A stretch of DNA of 64,000 bases, from positions 2,542,001 through 2,606,000 of the forward strand of contig NZ_CP043732.1 in assembly GCF_014084045.1 (NCBI RefSeq). The letters are read 5' to 3'. The stretch is from Microbacterium esteraromaticum (lineage in GTDB: Bacteria > Actinomycetota > Actinomycetes > Actinomycetales > Microbacteriaceae). The notes under the pieces were generated by a model that saw nothing but the letters and a program-made list of their open reading frames with translations, was not told the origin of the DNA and ran no database searches. How positions within the stretch are numbered: position 1 is the first letter of the stretch; each line of letters starts with the position of its first letter. This document shows positions 25,294-36,529 of the stretch, one piece after another. The position numbers and the translations under genes were made by a program.

Positions 25294-27342
25294 GTGGAGA
25301 ACCTCTCCGAGACCCAGAACGACACCCCGTCCACCGATTCGGTGACGGCTGAGACCCCGGCCCCGGCACGCAAGCGCGCGCCGCGTCGCGCCACCACGGC
25401 TTCCGCCGCCGCCGCCGAGACGAGCTCGGCCGACGCGGCGGCAGCGCCGACGGCGGATGCCGCTCCCGCAGAGGAGCAGCCGAAGGCCAAGGCGCCGCGT
25501 CGCACGCGTGCGAAGAAGTCCGACGCCGAGACCCTCGACCTGCCGTCCGCCGATGCCCCCGTCGAGGCAGCTCCCGCGAAGGCTGCGGCGGCCGACAAGG
25601 TCGAAGACGGCGAGACACCGGCGAAGCCGGCGCGCAAGCGCCCGTCGCGCGCCAAGAAGACCGATGCCGCCGTGGAGGCCGCCCCCGCCGTGGACGGCGG
25701 CCCGGCGACGGAGACCCCTGCCGACGCCGGCACCAGCGACTCGCGCGACAAGGCCGACGAGCAGAGTGCGGATGCCCCGGCGGAGACCGCCAAGCGCCCC
25801 GCGCGCGGTCGTCGCGGCGCGAAGGCGGCAGAGGCCGACGCGCCCGCCGAGACGCCGGCCGAGCCCGCACCCAGCGAGCAGGGCTCGAGCACGAGCGAGC
25901 AGAGCGGCGGTGACGGCGAAGGCGAGGGCGAGGGCTCCGGCCGCAGCCGCAGCCGCAGTCGCAGCCGCAGCCGTGGACGCGGCGGCAACGCCCAGAACGG
26001 CAACGCCCAAAACAGCGGCGCCCAGAACGGCGGCGGTCAGAACGGCGGCGGTCAGAACGACTCCGACGAGGAGTCCGGCTCGGGCCGCGGACGCCAGCGC
26101 AACAGCAAGCGCCGTGGTGGCGGCAACGCCACCGCCGACGAGTTCGAGACCGAGATCGGCGAGGATGACGTGCTCATCCCGGTGGCCGGCATCCTCGATG
26201 TGCTCGACAACTATGCGTTCGTGCGCACCACCGGCTATCTCGCAGGCTCCAGCGACGTCTACGTCTCGCTCGGCCAGGTCAAGAAGTACAACCTGCGCAA
26301 GGGCGACGCCGTGGTCGGTGCGATCAAGCAGCCGCGCGAGGGCGAGCAGCAGGGCCGCCAGAAGTACAACGCACTCGTCAAGGTCGACTCGATCAACGGC
26401 CTCTCGCCCGACGACGCGGCCAATCGCGTCGAGTTCGGCAAGCTGACCCCGCTGTACCCGCAGGAGCGCCTGCGTCTCGAGACCGCTCCCGAGAAGCTGA
26501 CGCAGCGCATCATCGACCTCGTCGCGCCCATCGGCAAGGGCCAGCGCGGACTCATCGTCGCGCCGCCCAAGGCGGGCAAGACCATCGTGCTGCAGCAGAT
26601 CGCCAATGCGATCGCGCAGAACAACCCCGAGGTCCACCTCATGGTCGTGCTCGTCGACGAGCGCCCCGAAGAGGTCACCGACATGCAGCGCACGGTCAAG
26701 GGCGAGGTCATCGCCTCGACCTTCGACCGCCCCGCCGAAGACCACACCACGGTCGCCGAGCTGGCGATCGAGCGCGCCAAGCGCCTGGTCGAGCTCGGCC
26801 GCGACGTTGTCGTGCTGCTCGACTCGATCACCCGTCTGGGCCGGGCGTACAACATCTCGACCCCGGCGTCGGGCCGCGTGCTCACCGGCGGCGTCGACGC
26901 CGCGGCGCTCTACCCGCCGAAGCGCTTCTTCGGCGCCGCACGCAACATCGAGAACGGCGGCTCGCTGACCATCCTCGCGACCGCTCTCGTCGAGACCGGC
27001 TCGAAGATGGACGAGGTCATCTTCGAGGAGTTCAAGGGCACGGGCAACAGCGAGCTGCGCCTGTCGCGCCAGCTCGCCGACAAGCGGATCTTCCCCGCGG
27101 TCGACGTCAACGCGTCGAGCACCCGCCGCGAGGAGATGCTGCTCTCGGCCGACGAGGTCAAGATCACCTGGAAGCTGCGTCGCGCCCTCGCCGGCCTCGA
27201 CCCGCAGCAGGCGCTCGAGGTCGTCCTCGGCAAGCTCAAGGAGACCGGCTCGAACGTCGAGTTCCTGTTCCAGATGCAGAAGTCGGTGCCGACGCCGACC
27301 TCGAACGGCAGCTCGCACGCCCACGAGAACAGCATCCGCTGA
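25294..27342 (+). CDS. rho: Transcription termination factor Rho with long disordered N-terminus
   Basis: This 682-residue hexameric RNA helicase ends untranslated transcripts. Residues 1-285 are a low-complexity Ala/Lys/Glu-rich extension with a run of SR dipeptides, an RGRGG patch and repeated QNG units (about 230-262). The conserved core begins at about 289 with the primary RNA-binding domain. It contains Walker A APPKAGKT (about 423-430) and the Walker B region [19 protein letters not shown] 25294 follows GAGGGAG. Extended N-termini are typical of actinobacterial Rho and add RNA binding. The 166-base gap before the gene is its leader and promoter region. Confidence 0.96.
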   Translation: MENLSETQNDTPSTDSVTAETPAPARKRAPRRATTASAAAAETSSADAAAAPTADAAPAEEQPKAKAPRRTRAKKSDAETLDLPSADAPVEAAPAKAAAADKVEDGETPAKPARKRPSRAKKTDAAVEAAPAVDGGPATETPADAGTSDSRDKADEQSADAPAETAKRPARGRRGAKAAEADAPAETPAEPAPSEQGSSTSEQSGGDGEGEGEGSGRSRSRSRSRSRGRGGNAQNGNAQNSGAQNGGGQNGGGQNDSDEESGSGRGRQRNSKRRGGGNATADEFETEIGEDDVLIPVAGILDVLDNYAFVRTTGYLAGSSDVYVSLGQVKKYNLRKGDAVVGAIKQPREGEQQGRQKYNALVKVDSINGLSPDDAANRVEFGKLTPLYPQERLRLETAPEKLTQRIIDLVAPIGKGQRGLIVAPPKAGKTIVLQQIANAIAQNNPEVHLMVVLVDERPEEVTDMQRTVKGEVIASTFDRPAEDHTTVAELAIERAKRLVELGRDVVVLLDSITRLGRAYNISTPASGRVLTGGVDAAALYPPKRFFGAARNIENGGSLTILATALVETGSKMDEVIFEEFKGTGNSELRLSRQLADKRIFPAVDVNASSTRREEMLLSADEVKITWKLRRALAGLDPQQALEVVLGKLKETGSNVEFLFQMQKSVPTPTSNGSSHAHENSIR

Positions 27343-27366
27343 TCCACCGCTGAGCGGAGCAGAGGC

Positions 27367-28449
27367 GTGTTCGAATCGGTCCAGGCCCTCATCGAGGAGC
27401 ATCGCCGGGTGCAGGAGGAGCTCTCCGACCCGGCGGTGCACGCCGACGCCGCGCGCGCCAAGCGCGTGAACCGGCGCTATGCGGAGCTGAACCGCATCGT
27501 CGCCGCGCACGAGGCCTGGACGACGGCGGCCGACGACCTCGACGCGGCTCGCGAGCTCGCCAGGGAGGACGACGCCTTCGCCGACGAGGTCCCTGCGCTG
27601 GAGGAGGGACTGCGCGCCGCACAGGAGAAGCTGCGCCGTCTGCTCATCCCTCGCGATCCCGACGACGCCCGCGACGTGATCATGGAGATCAAGGCGGGGG
27701 AGGGCGGTGCCGAATCGGCGCTGTTCGCCGCGGACCTGCTGCGCATGTACGTGCAGTACGCGGCCTCCAAGGGCTGGAAGACCGAGCTGCTCGAGCGCAA
27801 CGAATCCGATCTCGGCGGATACAAGGACGTCCAGGTCGCGATCAAGGGCTCCTCGTCCGATCCATCGCAGGGCGTCTGGGCGCACCTGAAGTACGAGGGC
27901 GGTGTGCACCGCGTGCAGCGCGTGCCTGCGACCGAGTCGCAGGGCCGCATCCACACCTCGACCACCGGTGTCCTCGTCTTTCCTGAGGTCGACGAGCCGG
28001 AGGAGATCCAGATCGACGCGAACGATCTGAAGATCGACGTGTACCGCTCATCAGGCCCTGGCGGGCAGTCGGTGAACACCACTGACTCGGCGGTGCGCAT
28101 CACCCACGTCCCCACCGGCATCGTCGTCTCGATGCAGAACGAGAAGTCCCAGCTGCAGAATCGGGAGGCGGCGATGCGCGTGCTGAGGGCACGACTGCTC
28201 GCCAGACAGCAGGAGGAGCTGGATGCCGCGGCATCCGACGCCCGCCGTTCGCAGATCCGGGGCATGGACCGCTCCGAGCGGATCCGCACCTACAACTTCC
28301 CCGAGAACCGCATCGCCGATCACCGGACGGGGTACAAGGCCTACAACCTCGATCAGGTGATGGACGGCGCGCTCGAGCCGATCATCGAGTCGGCGATCCA
28401 CGCCGACGAGGAGGCGAGGCTGTCCGCGCTGGGTGGTGACGGCTCATGA
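27367..28449 (+). CDS. prfA: Peptide chain release factor 1
   Basis: This 360-residue factor recognises UAA and UAG and triggers peptide release. It has the anticodon-like [15 protein letters not shown] (PAT) motif and the catalytic [20 protein letters not shown] with the GGQ glutamine that PrmC methylates. GTG 27367 lies 24 bases after rho. The length is standard. The gene overlaps the GNAT gene at ATGA 28446-28449, so the two are coupled. PrmC, its modifying enzyme, is encoded 2.1 kb downstream. Confidence 0.97.
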   Translation: MFESVQALIEEHRRVQEELSDPAVHADAARAKRVNRRYAELNRIVAAHEAWTTAADDLDAARELAREDDAFADEVPALEEGLRAAQEKLRRLLIPRDPDDARDVIMEIKAGEGGAESALFAADLLRMYVQYAASKGWKTELLERNESDLGGYKDVQVAIKGSSSDPSQGVWAHLKYEGGVHRVQRVPATESQGRIHTSTTGVLVFPEVDEPEEIQIDANDLKIDVYRSSGPGGQSVNTTDSAVRITHVPTGIVVSMQNEKSQLQNREAAMRVLRARLLARQQEELDAAASDARRSQIRGMDRSERIRTYNFPENRIADHRTGYKAYNLDQVMDGALEPIIESAIHADEEARLSALGGDGS

Positions 28450-28955
28450 CTCCCGAGCCGCAGGACCGGCTGATCATCCGCGATGCGACGACCGAGGACT
28501 GGCCCGCGATCTTCGCGTTCTTCACGGCGATCGTCGCCGATGGAGAGACCTACGCCTACCCCGACGGGCTCAGCTCGGAGCAGGCGGCCGGGCTGTGGAT
28601 GGAGCAGGCGCCGTCGCGCACGGTGGTCGCCGTGCTCGATGATCGCGTCGTCGGATCGGCCAAGATGGGACCGAACCGCCCTGGACGCGGCTCTCATGTG
28701 GGGACGGCGTCGTTCATGGTCGACCCTGAGGCGCGCGGAGCCGGGATCGGCGGCGCCCTCGGGCGCCATGTCGTCGACTGGCATCGTGCCGAGGGCTACT
28801 CGGCCATCCAGTTCAATGCCGTCGTTCAGTCCAACGTCGGCGCTGTGCGCCTGTGGCAGTCGCTCGGCTTCGAGATCATCGGCACCGTGCCCGCGGCGTT
28901 CCGCTCGCGTCGGCACGGCCTGGTAGGGCTGCACGTGATGCACCTGGCGCTCTGA
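28446..28955 (+). CDS. GNAT family N-acetyltransferase
   Basis: This 169-residue protein has a GNAT fold: [16 protein letters not shown] at the N-terminus, the acetyl-CoA-binding loop [15 protein letters not shown] (Q/RxxGxG/A type) and [20 protein letters not shown] at the C-terminus. This set is close to phosphinothricin/methionine-sulfoximine-type or amino-acid N-acetyltransferases. The substrate is not known. ATG 28446 overlaps the prfA stop, so its translation depends on prfA. It converges with cysE. Confidence 0.85.
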   Translation: MTPEPQDRLIIRDATTEDWPAIFAFFTAIVADGETYAYPDGLSSEQAAGLWMEQAPSRTVVAVLDDRVVGSAKMGPNRPGRGSHVGTASFMVDPEARGAGIGGALGRHVVDWHRAEGYSAIQFNAVVQSNVGAVRLWQSLGFEIIGTVPAAFRSRRHGLVGLHVMHLAL

Positions 28956-28963
28956 GCGCCGCG

Positions 28964-29533
28964 TCAGATCACATAGTCCGCTGCGGTCAGCAGGGCGCGC
29001 GAATCGTCGGACTCCGTTCGGCGTCGCGGCTTCGCCGGCACGCCGACCAGGATGCTGTCGGCCGCGGCGTCCTTGGTGACGACGGCGTTCGCGCCCACCA
29101 GCGACCGCGCGCCGATGCGGACGGGGCCGAGGATCTTCGCGCCGGCGCCCACCGACACCCCGTCCTCGAGGGTGGGGTGCCGCTTGCCGTGGTCGCGGGT
29201 GCGTCCGCCGAGCGTGACCCCGTGATACAGCATGACGTCGTCGCCGATCTCGGCGGTCTCGCCGATCACGACGCCCATGCCGTGGTCGATGAAGAAGCGC
29301 CGCCCGATGCGCGCCCCCGGATGGATCTCGATGCCGGTCAGCCATCGGGTGAGCTGCGATCCCATGCGCGCCACGAAGCGCAGCTCGCGTCTCCACAGCG
29401 CGTGCCACGCACGATGCGCCCACACGGCGTGCAGGCCGGGGTAGAGCAGAGCCACCTCGACCCCGCTGCGGGCAGCGGGGTCGCGGTGGCGGGCGGCCGC
29501 GACGTCCTCGCGGATCCGGGAGAGCATGCTCAC
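28964..29533 (-). CDS. cysE: Serine O-acetyltransferase
   Basis: This 189-residue enzyme makes O-acetylserine for cysteine synthesis. It has the left-handed beta-helix hexapeptide repeats ([22 protein letters not shown]) with the catalytic histidines in DHGMG and YHGVTLGG, and the family ending VGVPAK. It is the short actinobacterial/Gram-positive form. GTG 29533 is taken as start, 8 bases after the cysK stop; ATG 29527 is an alternative. cysK-cysE order on one strand indicates an operon for the two steps of cysteine formation. Confidence 0.95.
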   Translation of the reverse strand: MSMLSRIREDVAAARHRDPAARSGVEVALLYPGLHAVWAHRAWHALWRRELRFVARMGSQLTRWLTGIEIHPGARIGRRFFIDHGMGVVIGETAEIGDDVMLYHGVTLGGRTRDHGKRHPTLEDGVSVGAGAKILGPVRIGARSLVGANAVVTKDAAADSILVGVPAKPRRRTESDDSRALLTAADYVI

Positions 29534-29541
29534 GGCGGGGA

Positions 29542-30480
29542 TCAGTCCTCGCGGAGGTCTTCGAACAGAGCCGTGCTGATGTAGCGCTCGCCCGTGTCAG
29601 GGGCGACGACGACGATGGTCTTGCCTGCGCTCTCGGGGCGGGCGGCGACCTTCAGCGCCTGCGCGACGGCTGCGCCGCTGGAGATCCCGACCAGCAGACC
29701 CTCCTTGGCTGCCAGGTCGCGTGCGGTCGCGATCGACTCGTCGAACTCGGCGGTGATGATCTCGTCGATCACCTCTCGGTCGAGCACGGCGGGAACGAAG
29801 TTCGGGCCGATGCCCTGGATCTTGGCCGGCCCCGTGCGCCCCTCAGAGAGCAGCGGCGAGTCCTTCGGCTCGACGGCGATGACCGTGACCCCGGGCTTCG
29901 CCGCCTTCAGCGCCTGACCGGTGCCTGTGACCGTTCCGCCGGTGCCGACGCCTGCGATGAACACGTCGACGGCACCGTCGGTGTCGCGCAGGATCTCCTG
30001 GGCGGTGGTGTCGCGGTGGATCTGCGGGTTCGCCGCGTTCTCGAACTGGCGGGCCCAGACAGCGCCAGGCGTCGTGTCGATGATCTCCTGCAGCTTCTCG
30101 ATCGCGCCCTTCATGCCCAGCGTCGGGTCGGAGAGCACGAGCTCGGCGCCGAATGCCTTGAGCAGCACGCGGCGCTCCTTGGACATCGATGCGGGCATGG
30201 TCAGGATGACCCGGTAGCCGCGCGCGGCGCCGACCATCGCGAGGGCGATGCCCGTGTTGCCGCTCGTCGCCTCGACGATGGTGCCGCCCGGCTTGAGCTC
30301 GCCAGACGCCTCGGCCGCGTCGACGATGGCGATGCCGATGCGGTCCTTCACGCTCGAGGCCGGGTTGAACGACTCGAGCTTGACGAGCACGGTGGCGTCG
30401 AGGCCCTCCGTCAGGTGGTTCAGCCGCACCAGCGGGGTGTTGCCGAAGGTGCTCGTGATGTCGTTGTGGATGCCGGTCAT
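29542..30480 (-). CDS. cysK: Cysteine synthase A (O-acetylserine sulfhydrylase)
   Basis: This 312-residue PLP enzyme combines O-acetylserine with sulfide. The PLP lysine lies in [13 protein letters not shown], the substrate loop is [12 protein letters not shown], and the phosphate-binding loop is [13 protein letters not shown] 30480 has AAAGG upstream and a TAGGCT box (agccta 30516-30521 on the plus strand) that gives a leader of about 29 bases. It is followed by cysE. The length is typical. Confidence 0.96.
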   Translation of the reverse strand: MTGIHNDITSTFGNTPLVRLNHLTEGLDATVLVKLESFNPASSVKDRIGIAIVDAAEASGELKPGGTIVEATSGNTGIALAMVGAARGYRVILTMPASMSKERRVLLKAFGAELVLSDPTLGMKGAIEKLQEIIDTTPGAVWARQFENAANPQIHRDTTAQEILRDTDGAVDVFIAGVGTGGTVTGTGQALKAAKPGVTVIAVEPKDSPLLSEGRTGPAKIQGIGPNFVPAVLDREVIDEIITAEFDESIATARDLAAKEGLLVGISSGAAVAQALKVAARPESAGKTIVVVAPDTGERYISTALFEDLRED

Positions 30481-30576
30481 GACAGACCTTTCGTGTGCGT
30501 GGGTTCAGCGAGATCAGCCTACGGTGCGGCCCCGGTCTGATGACGGAATATGACCGCCACCGCATACGCTGAGAGG

Positions 30577-31434
30577 ATGCCCCACCTCATCTCCGCGCAG
30601 CTGCGCGCCGTCGCGCAGCGGCTCGCCGACGCCGGCGTCCCGGATCCGCTCGTCGATGCGGAGCTGCTCATCGGGCACGTCCTCGGTCTCGGGAGGGGCG
30701 AGATGCAGGCCGCCGTCGTCCGAGGCGATGCGATCCCCGATGGGGATGCCGAGCGGCTGGCCTCCCTCGTCGACCGGCGTGCCGCACGCGAGCCGCTGCA
30801 GCATCTCACAGGGACAGCCGCCTTCCGTCACCTGGAGCTCGCGGTCGGGCCCGGCGTCTTCGTGCCGAGACCCGAGACCGAGACCGTCGCGCAGTTCGCG
30901 ATCGACGCGCTGCTGGAGAGCGCGACCGCGGCTCCCATCGCCGCGGACCTGGGCACCGGCAGCGGTGCGATCGCGCTGGCCATGGCCACCGAGGTGCCGC
31001 ATGCGAGGGTCTACGCGGTCGAGCGCTCCGCACAGGCGCACGCGTGGGCCGCTCGCAACATGCGGGGCGTGAACAATCTGACGCTGGTGCACGGCGACCT
31101 CGCCACCGCCTTCGACGAGCTCCGCGGCACGGTCGACGTGGTCATCTCCAACCCGCCGTACGTGCCCGACGACGCGATCCCGCGCGATCCGGAGGTGCGG
31201 CTGCACGACCCGGCGCAGGCTCTGTACGGGGGACCGGACGGTCTCGACGTGATCCGCGTGATCAGCCGACGGGCGCAGGAGCTTCTGCACGCCGGCGGAC
31301 TGCTCGTGCTCGAGCACGGCGAGCTGCAGGGCGACGCGATCCGCGACATCCTCGATGCGGACGGCTGGCGTGCCTCGGCCACCCACCAGGACCTCACGCG
31401 CCGCGATCGGGCGACGACAGCGCTCCGCCCCTGA
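30577..31434 (+). CDS. prmC: Release factor glutamine N5-methyltransferase
   Basis: This 285-residue enzyme methylates the GGQ glutamine of release factors. It has an N-terminal helical domain, the SAM-binding motif ADLGTGSGAIALAMA and the catalytic NPPY in VVISNPPYVPDD. ATG 30577 begins 6 bases after TACGCT (30565-30570), so a leaderless message is likely; an in-frame ATG at 30550 is an alternative. It is separated from its partner prfA by a GNAT-cysE-cysK block, although in many bacteria the two are adjacent. tsaC follows after 67 bases. Confidence 0.94.
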   Translation: MPHLISAQLRAVAQRLADAGVPDPLVDAELLIGHVLGLGRGEMQAAVVRGDAIPDGDAERLASLVDRRAAREPLQHLTGTAAFRHLELAVGPGVFVPRPETETVAQFAIDALLESATAAPIAADLGTGSGAIALAMATEVPHARVYAVERSAQAHAWAARNMRGVNNLTLVHGDLATAFDELRGTVDVVISNPPYVPDDAIPRDPEVRLHDPAQALYGGPDGLDVIRVISRRAQELLHAGGLLVLEHGELQGDAIRDILDADGWRASATHQDLTRRDRATTALRP

Positions 31435-31501
31435 GCGGCCCATCCGCGAAGCGCCGGCGTCACGGTGGCCCCAGAGGTGATCGACGTAGACTAGGAGTGC
31501 C

Positions 31502-32218
31502 ATGTCAACTGTCTTCGATTGCCGCGACGACTCCCAGATCCTCGCCGGCATGCGCCACGCCCGTCAGGCCATCGCCCGCGGCGAGCTCATCGTGCTGCCC
31601 ACCGACACCGTCTACGGCATAGCCGCCGACGCGTTCTCGCCCGCTGCGGTGCAGCGGCTCCTGGATGCCAAGGGGCGGGGCCGCGACATGCCGCCGCCCG
31701 TGCTGGTCGCGGGGCAGGACATGCTCGGCGCGCTCGTAGAGGAGATCCCGGCCGCGGTGCAGAACCTGGTCGACGCGTTCTGGCCCGGCGGTCTGACGAT
31801 CGTCCTGCCCGCTCAGCCCTCGCTGACCTGGGACCTCGGCGAGACCAAGGGCACTGTCGCCGTCCGGATGCCTGATCGTCGTGTCGCCCTCGAGCTGCTC
31901 GCCGAGACCGGCCCGCTCGCGGTGTCCAGCGCCAACCTCACCGGTCGTGACGCCGCGATCATCGCCTCCGACGCGCAGGAGATGCTCGGCGACAGCGTCG
32001 CGGTGTATCTCGAGGAGGGGTACAGCGAGAACGGCGTGCCCTCCACGATCGTCGACGCGACCTCGCTCGTCGCCACTCCCGACGGAGAGACGCCGCTCGT
32101 GCGGATCCTGCGTGAGGGCGCGATCAGCCGCGAGCAGCTCGCCGAGGTGCTCGGAGAGCTTCTCGAGCCCGAGGAGCGCCCGGCCGAGGCCGAAGAGAGC
32201 CCGGTCGGCGACGAGTGA
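31502..32218 (+). CDS. tsaC: Threonylcarbamoyl-AMP synthase (YrdC/Sua5 family)
   Basis: This 238-residue enzyme makes threonylcarbamoyl-adenylate for the t6A modification of tRNAs that read ANN codons. Family motifs are visible: GELIVLPTDTVYGIAADAF at the N-terminus, KGRGRDMPPPVLVA, FWPGGLTIVL and SSANLTG. The C-terminal 20 residues are acidic. ATG 31502 has AGGAG 6 bases upstream and TAGACT at 31487-31492. Its stop overlaps the next gene (GTGA). Confidence 0.94.
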   Translation: MSTVFDCRDDSQILAGMRHARQAIARGELIVLPTDTVYGIAADAFSPAAVQRLLDAKGRGRDMPPPVLVAGQDMLGALVEEIPAAVQNLVDAFWPGGLTIVLPAQPSLTWDLGETKGTVAVRMPDRRVALELLAETGPLAVSSANLTGRDAAIIASDAQEMLGDSVAVYLEEGYSENGVPSTIVDATSLVATPDGETPLVRILREGAISREQLAEVLGELLEPEERPAEAEESPVGDE

Positions 32219-33405
32219 AGCAGTATCTGTTCACGATCATCCTGACGGCGGCGATCACCTTCGCGCTGTCGTGGGCCGTCTGGCGGCTCAGCCTGAGGTT
32301 CAAGCTGTACCCGGGGATCCGTGAACGAGACGTGCACAAGACGCCGACGCCGCGACTCGGCGGCGTCGCCATGTTCATCGGGATCGCCAGTGCGATCCTC
32401 ATCTCCGCAGCCAACCCCTTCTTCGAGCGCATGTGGTCGCCTCCGAACACGCTCTGGGCGATCCTCGCTGCGGCGCTGCTGATCGCGGTCGTCGGAGTGA
32501 TCGACGACCTGATCGACCTGGACTGGATGATCAAGCTCGCCGCGCAGTTCCTCGCCGCCGGCATCATCTCGGTCGGGGGAGGGCTGCAGATCCTGTCGCT
32601 GCCCGTCGGGGACATGATCCTCGTCTCGAGCTGGGTGAGCATCTCGATCACCATGTTCGCGATCGTCGTCGTGATGAACGCGGTGAACTTCATCGACGGC
32701 CTCGACGGGCTGGTCGCGGGAGTCTGTCTCATCGCCAACGGCGTGTTCTTCGTGTACGCATACATCCTGACCCGCGACTCCGGTGCGACCAGCTACTTCA
32801 ACCTCGCGACCTTCCTCGCCGCCGTGCTCATAGGCGCCTGCCTCGGCTTCCTGCCGCTGAACTGGAGCCCGGCGAAGCTCTTCATGGGCGACTCCGGTGC
32901 CCTGGTGCTCGGCCTTCTCATGGCGACCTCGACGATCGCCCTCACGACGCAGGGCGACGTGAACGCCTTCGACCCCGAGCGCTTCGGGCGCTCGCAGCTG
33001 CTCGGGGCATTCATCCCGATCGTGCTGCCCCTGGTCATCGTCATGCTGCCCCTGCTCGACTTCGGTCTCGCGGTCTTCCGCCGCATGCGCGCCGGGAAGT
33101 CGCCCTTCTCGCCCGATCGCAAGCATCTGCACCATCGGATGCTGGATCTCGGCCATCGTCACCGCGACGCGGTGCTGATCTTCTACGCGTGGAGCGCGAT
33201 CATCTCCCTGACCGTTTTGCTGATGTACATCGCCGGACGTCAGGACTGGCCGGGCGGGTACCTCGCCGCGGTGGCCTTCGGCATCATCGGGATCATCGCC
33301 TGCCTCATCGTCACCCGCACCCCGATGAGCGCGCGCCGGTCGGCCATCGACCCGTCTGCCGCAGACGACACACCCGCCTCCGACCCCCACGACATGGAGC
33401 CCTGA
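32215..33405 (+). CDS. wecA: WecA/TagO-type polyprenyl-phosphate GlcNAc-1-phosphate transferase
   Basis: This 396-residue integral membrane enzyme starts cell-wall glycopolymer or arabinogalactan linker synthesis by moving GlcNAc-1-phosphate to a polyprenyl phosphate. About eleven spans carry the catalytic VGVIDDLIDL, NAVNFIDGLDGL, LFMGDSGAL and RKHLHHRML motifs of the MraY/WecA superfamily. GTG 32215 overlaps tsaC, and its stop overlaps the AtpI-like gene. Lying directly before the ATP synthase operon is a standing actinobacterial arrangement. Confidence 0.92.
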   Translation: MKQYLFTIILTAAITFALSWAVWRLSLRFKLYPGIRERDVHKTPTPRLGGVAMFIGIASAILISAANPFFERMWSPPNTLWAILAAALLIAVVGVIDDLIDLDWMIKLAAQFLAAGIISVGGGLQILSLPVGDMILVSSWVSISITMFAIVVVMNAVNFIDGLDGLVAGVCLIANGVFFVYAYILTRDSGATSYFNLATFLAAVLIGACLGFLPLNWSPAKLFMGDSGALVLGLLMATSTIALTTQGDVNAFDPERFGRSQLLGAFIPIVLPLVIVMLPLLDFGLAVFRRMRAGKSPFSPDRKHLHHRMLDLGHRHRDAVLIFYAWSAIISLTVLLMYIAGRQDWPGGYLAAVAFGIIGIIACLIVTRTPMSARRSAIDPSAADDTPASDPHDMEP

Positions 33406-33914
33406 TGACCTCGAGCCCCGTCTCCAGCACCCCCATCCTGCGTCGCACCCTCGTCTGGTCCGCCGGCGCCGCTCTGGTCCTCGCCCTCATCGCCGGAGGG
33501 ATCGGCTACGGCGTCGACGGCGCGAGCGGCCTCTGGAGCGGCCTGATCGGAGTGCTCCTGGCATTCCTGTTCCTCGGGATCACCGCAGGCAGCATCCTGT
33601 TCGCCAACCGCTGGTTCGGCGACCCGATCTATGTGCAGCTCTTCTTCGCGATCGTCCTCGGCGGATGGCTGCTCAAGCTCGGCGTCTTCCTCGTGGTGAT
33701 GATCGTTCTGAGCGGACAGCCGTGGATCTCGCCTCTGGTGTTCTTCCTCTCCATCGTCGCGGGCGTCGCGCTGTCCCTCGTGGTGGACATGATCGTCCTC
33801 ATGCGCATGAGGCTCCCCAACGTCAGCGACATAGACCTTCCGACGGTGAATCCCGAGGACGACGCCGAAGGCCGTGGCCGACAGGCACCGGGCGCGGCGG
33901 AGGAGGACCGCTGA
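33405..33914 (+). CDS. AtpI-like membrane protein at the head of the ATP synthase operon
   Basis: This 169-residue protein has four hydrophobic segments (about residues 17-38, 42-64, 76-100 and 105-127) and a charged tail. Its size, topology and position just before atpB fit ATP synthase protein I, which assists assembly of the c-ring in other bacteria. ATG 33405 overlaps the wecA stop. Sequence conservation of AtpI is low, so the name rests partly on context. Confidence 0.75.
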   Translation: MTSSPVSSTPILRRTLVWSAGAALVLALIAGGIGYGVDGASGLWSGLIGVLLAFLFLGITAGSILFANRWFGDPIYVQLFFAIVLGGWLLKLGVFLVVMIVLSGQPWISPLVFFLSIVAGVALSLVVDMIVLMRMRLPNVSDIDLPTVNPEDDAEGRGRQAPGAAEEDR

Positions 33915-34028
33915 ATCTGGTAGTGTTTACCCGTGCCCGCCGCTCGTCTCGCGAGCGCTTGCGCTGACGCACACCGTCCCTCGTCGCCCCCGGTTCTGAC
34001 CGGTGACCCGAAGCTGGAGCCCGCGCTG
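33915..34028 (+). promoter_or_regulatory. Leader region of atpB
   Basis: 114 bases separate the AtpI-like gene and the favoured atpB start. TAGTGT at 33921-33926 lies 6 bases before an in-frame GTG at 33933, which would add 32 non-conserved residues to AtpB. The segment may instead be an untranslated leader ending in a GGAG ribosome-binding site. Confidence 0.4.
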
Positions 34029-35118
<1,090 letters not shown>

Positions 35119-35145
35119 TCCGCACCGACTTCCGAAGGAGACAGG

Positions 35146-35691
35146 ATGCTGAACGCTCTTGTCACGAACCTCGCGGCGGCGGAGACCGAGGCGCAGAACC
35201 CGCTCATCCCCGCGTGGTACGACATCATCTGGTCGGGCCTGTGGTTCCTCATCATCCTCATCGTGGTGTGGAAGGTCGCCCTTCCTCGCCTGACCGCGAT
35301 CCTCGACGAGCGCTCGGCCGCCATCGAAGGCAACATCGCCAAGGCAGATGAGGCTCAGAAGCAGGCCGAGGCCGCGCTGGAGGAGTACACCCGCCAGCTC
35401 GCCGAGGCCCGCACCGAGGCCGGTGAGATCCGCGAAGCCGCCCGCGAGGACGGCAAGAAGATCGTGACCGAGGCCAAGGAGACGGCTGTCGCCGAGGCCA
35501 ACCGCATCACCGCTGCCGCTCACACGCAGATCGAGGCGGAGCGCCAGGCGGCGTTCGTCTCGCTGCGCAGCGAGGTCGGCACGCTCGCGATCGACCTCGC
35601 CGGCGGAGTCGTGGGGGAGACCCTCAGCGATGACGCTCGTGCGACGGCTGTCGTGGACCGCTTCCTCGCCGACCTCGAGAAGGCCAAGTAA
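35146..35691 (+). CDS. atpF: ATP synthase F0 subunit b
   Basis: This 181-residue stator subunit has one membrane span (about residues 26-46; WSGLWFLIILIVVWKVALP) and a long charged helix for the dimeric coiled coil that links F0 to F1. ATG 35146 has GAAGGAGA upstream. Its TAA overlaps the atpH start (TAATG). The length is normal. Confidence 0.95.
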   Translation: MLNALVTNLAAAETEAQNPLIPAWYDIIWSGLWFLIILIVVWKVALPRLTAILDERSAAIEGNIAKADEAQKQAEAALEEYTRQLAEARTEAGEIREAAREDGKKIVTEAKETAVAEANRITAAAHTQIEAERQAAFVSLRSEVGTLAIDLAGGVVGETLSDDARATAVVDRFLADLEKAK

Positions 35692-36479
35692 TGGGCAGCG
35701 CGACCACTCAGGCACTCGCGGCATCGACGGACGCGCTTGCCGCAGCGTCGGGCCTGAACCTCGACAGTGCGGCCGAGCTGTTCGCAGCCGCCCGTGCCAT
35801 CGGGGAGTCGGCCCAGCTGAGCGGCGCGCTCGCCGATCCCGCAGCTCCGGCTGAGGCGCGCAGCGCGCTCGTCTCGGCCGTCTTCGCCGGTGTCTCGGCT
35901 CCGGTGCGCACGCTGCTGACCTCGGTCGCGGCTGAGCGCTGGTCGTCGGCATCCGACCTGATCGACGGCGTCGAGGAGCTCGCCATCCGGGCGGCTGCGA
36001 AGGCGGCGCCCGGCGACGACATCGCGGGTGAGCTGTTCGAGTTCTCGCGGATCGTCGCGGCGAACCCCGAGCTTGAGCTCGCTCTCGGCAGCCGCCTCGG
36101 CGACGCGTCGGCGAAGGGCGACCTCGTCGAGAAGGTGCTCGGCGGCTCGGCATCACCCGCAACCGTGCTGGTCGCATCCTCGCTGGTGCGCCTGCCGCGC
36201 GAGCGCCGTGTCCGCCAGGTCCTCGCCCGTGCGATCGACATCGTCGCCGCGCAGGCGGGCCGCACGGTGGCGACGGTGTACACCGCGACCGCCCTCTCCG
36301 CTGCTCAGCAGACACGCCTGCGCGATGCGCTCGCACGCCGCTACGGCGGCGAGATCTCCATCAACCAGGTGATCGACCAGGGCGTGGTCGGGGGCCTGCG
36401 TGTGCAGATCGCCGATGACGTCATCGACGGCAGCATCTCCGCCCGACTCGCCGACCTTCGCCAGAAGCTCGCGAGCTGA
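35691..36479 (+). CDS. atpH: ATP synthase F1 subunit delta
   Basis: This 262-residue stator subunit is longer than the roughly 180 residues of enterobacterial AtpH but within the range seen in Actinobacteria. The C-terminal half has the conserved [21 protein letters not shown] and VDGGLR-like [18 protein letters not shown] motif. ATG 35691 overlaps the atpF stop. Confidence 0.94.
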   Translation: MGSATTQALAASTDALAAASGLNLDSAAELFAAARAIGESAQLSGALADPAAPAEARSALVSAVFAGVSAPVRTLLTSVAAERWSSASDLIDGVEELAIRAAAKAAPGDDIAGELFEFSRIVAANPELELALGSRLGDASAKGDLVEKVLGGSASPATVLVASSLVRLPRERRVRQVLARAIDIVAAQAGRTVATVYTATALSAAQQTRLRDALARRYGGEISINQVIDQGVVGGLRVQIADDVIDGSISARLADLRQKLAS

Positions 36480-36529
36480 ACAACTTCACGCGGGGAACCG
36501 CGGACACCCAGACACACAAAGGGAAGACA

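Noticed and set aside
25920..26060. Dense tandem repeats that could look like a CRISPR or satellite array
   Set aside because: They are in frame within rho and encode SR and QNG low-complexity units; unit sizes are 6-18 bases with no spacers.
25144..27954. 936-codon minus-strand frame across thrB end, rho and prfA
   Set aside because: It is the shadow of highly GC-rich codons in rho and prfA, which have unmistakable motifs on the plus strand.
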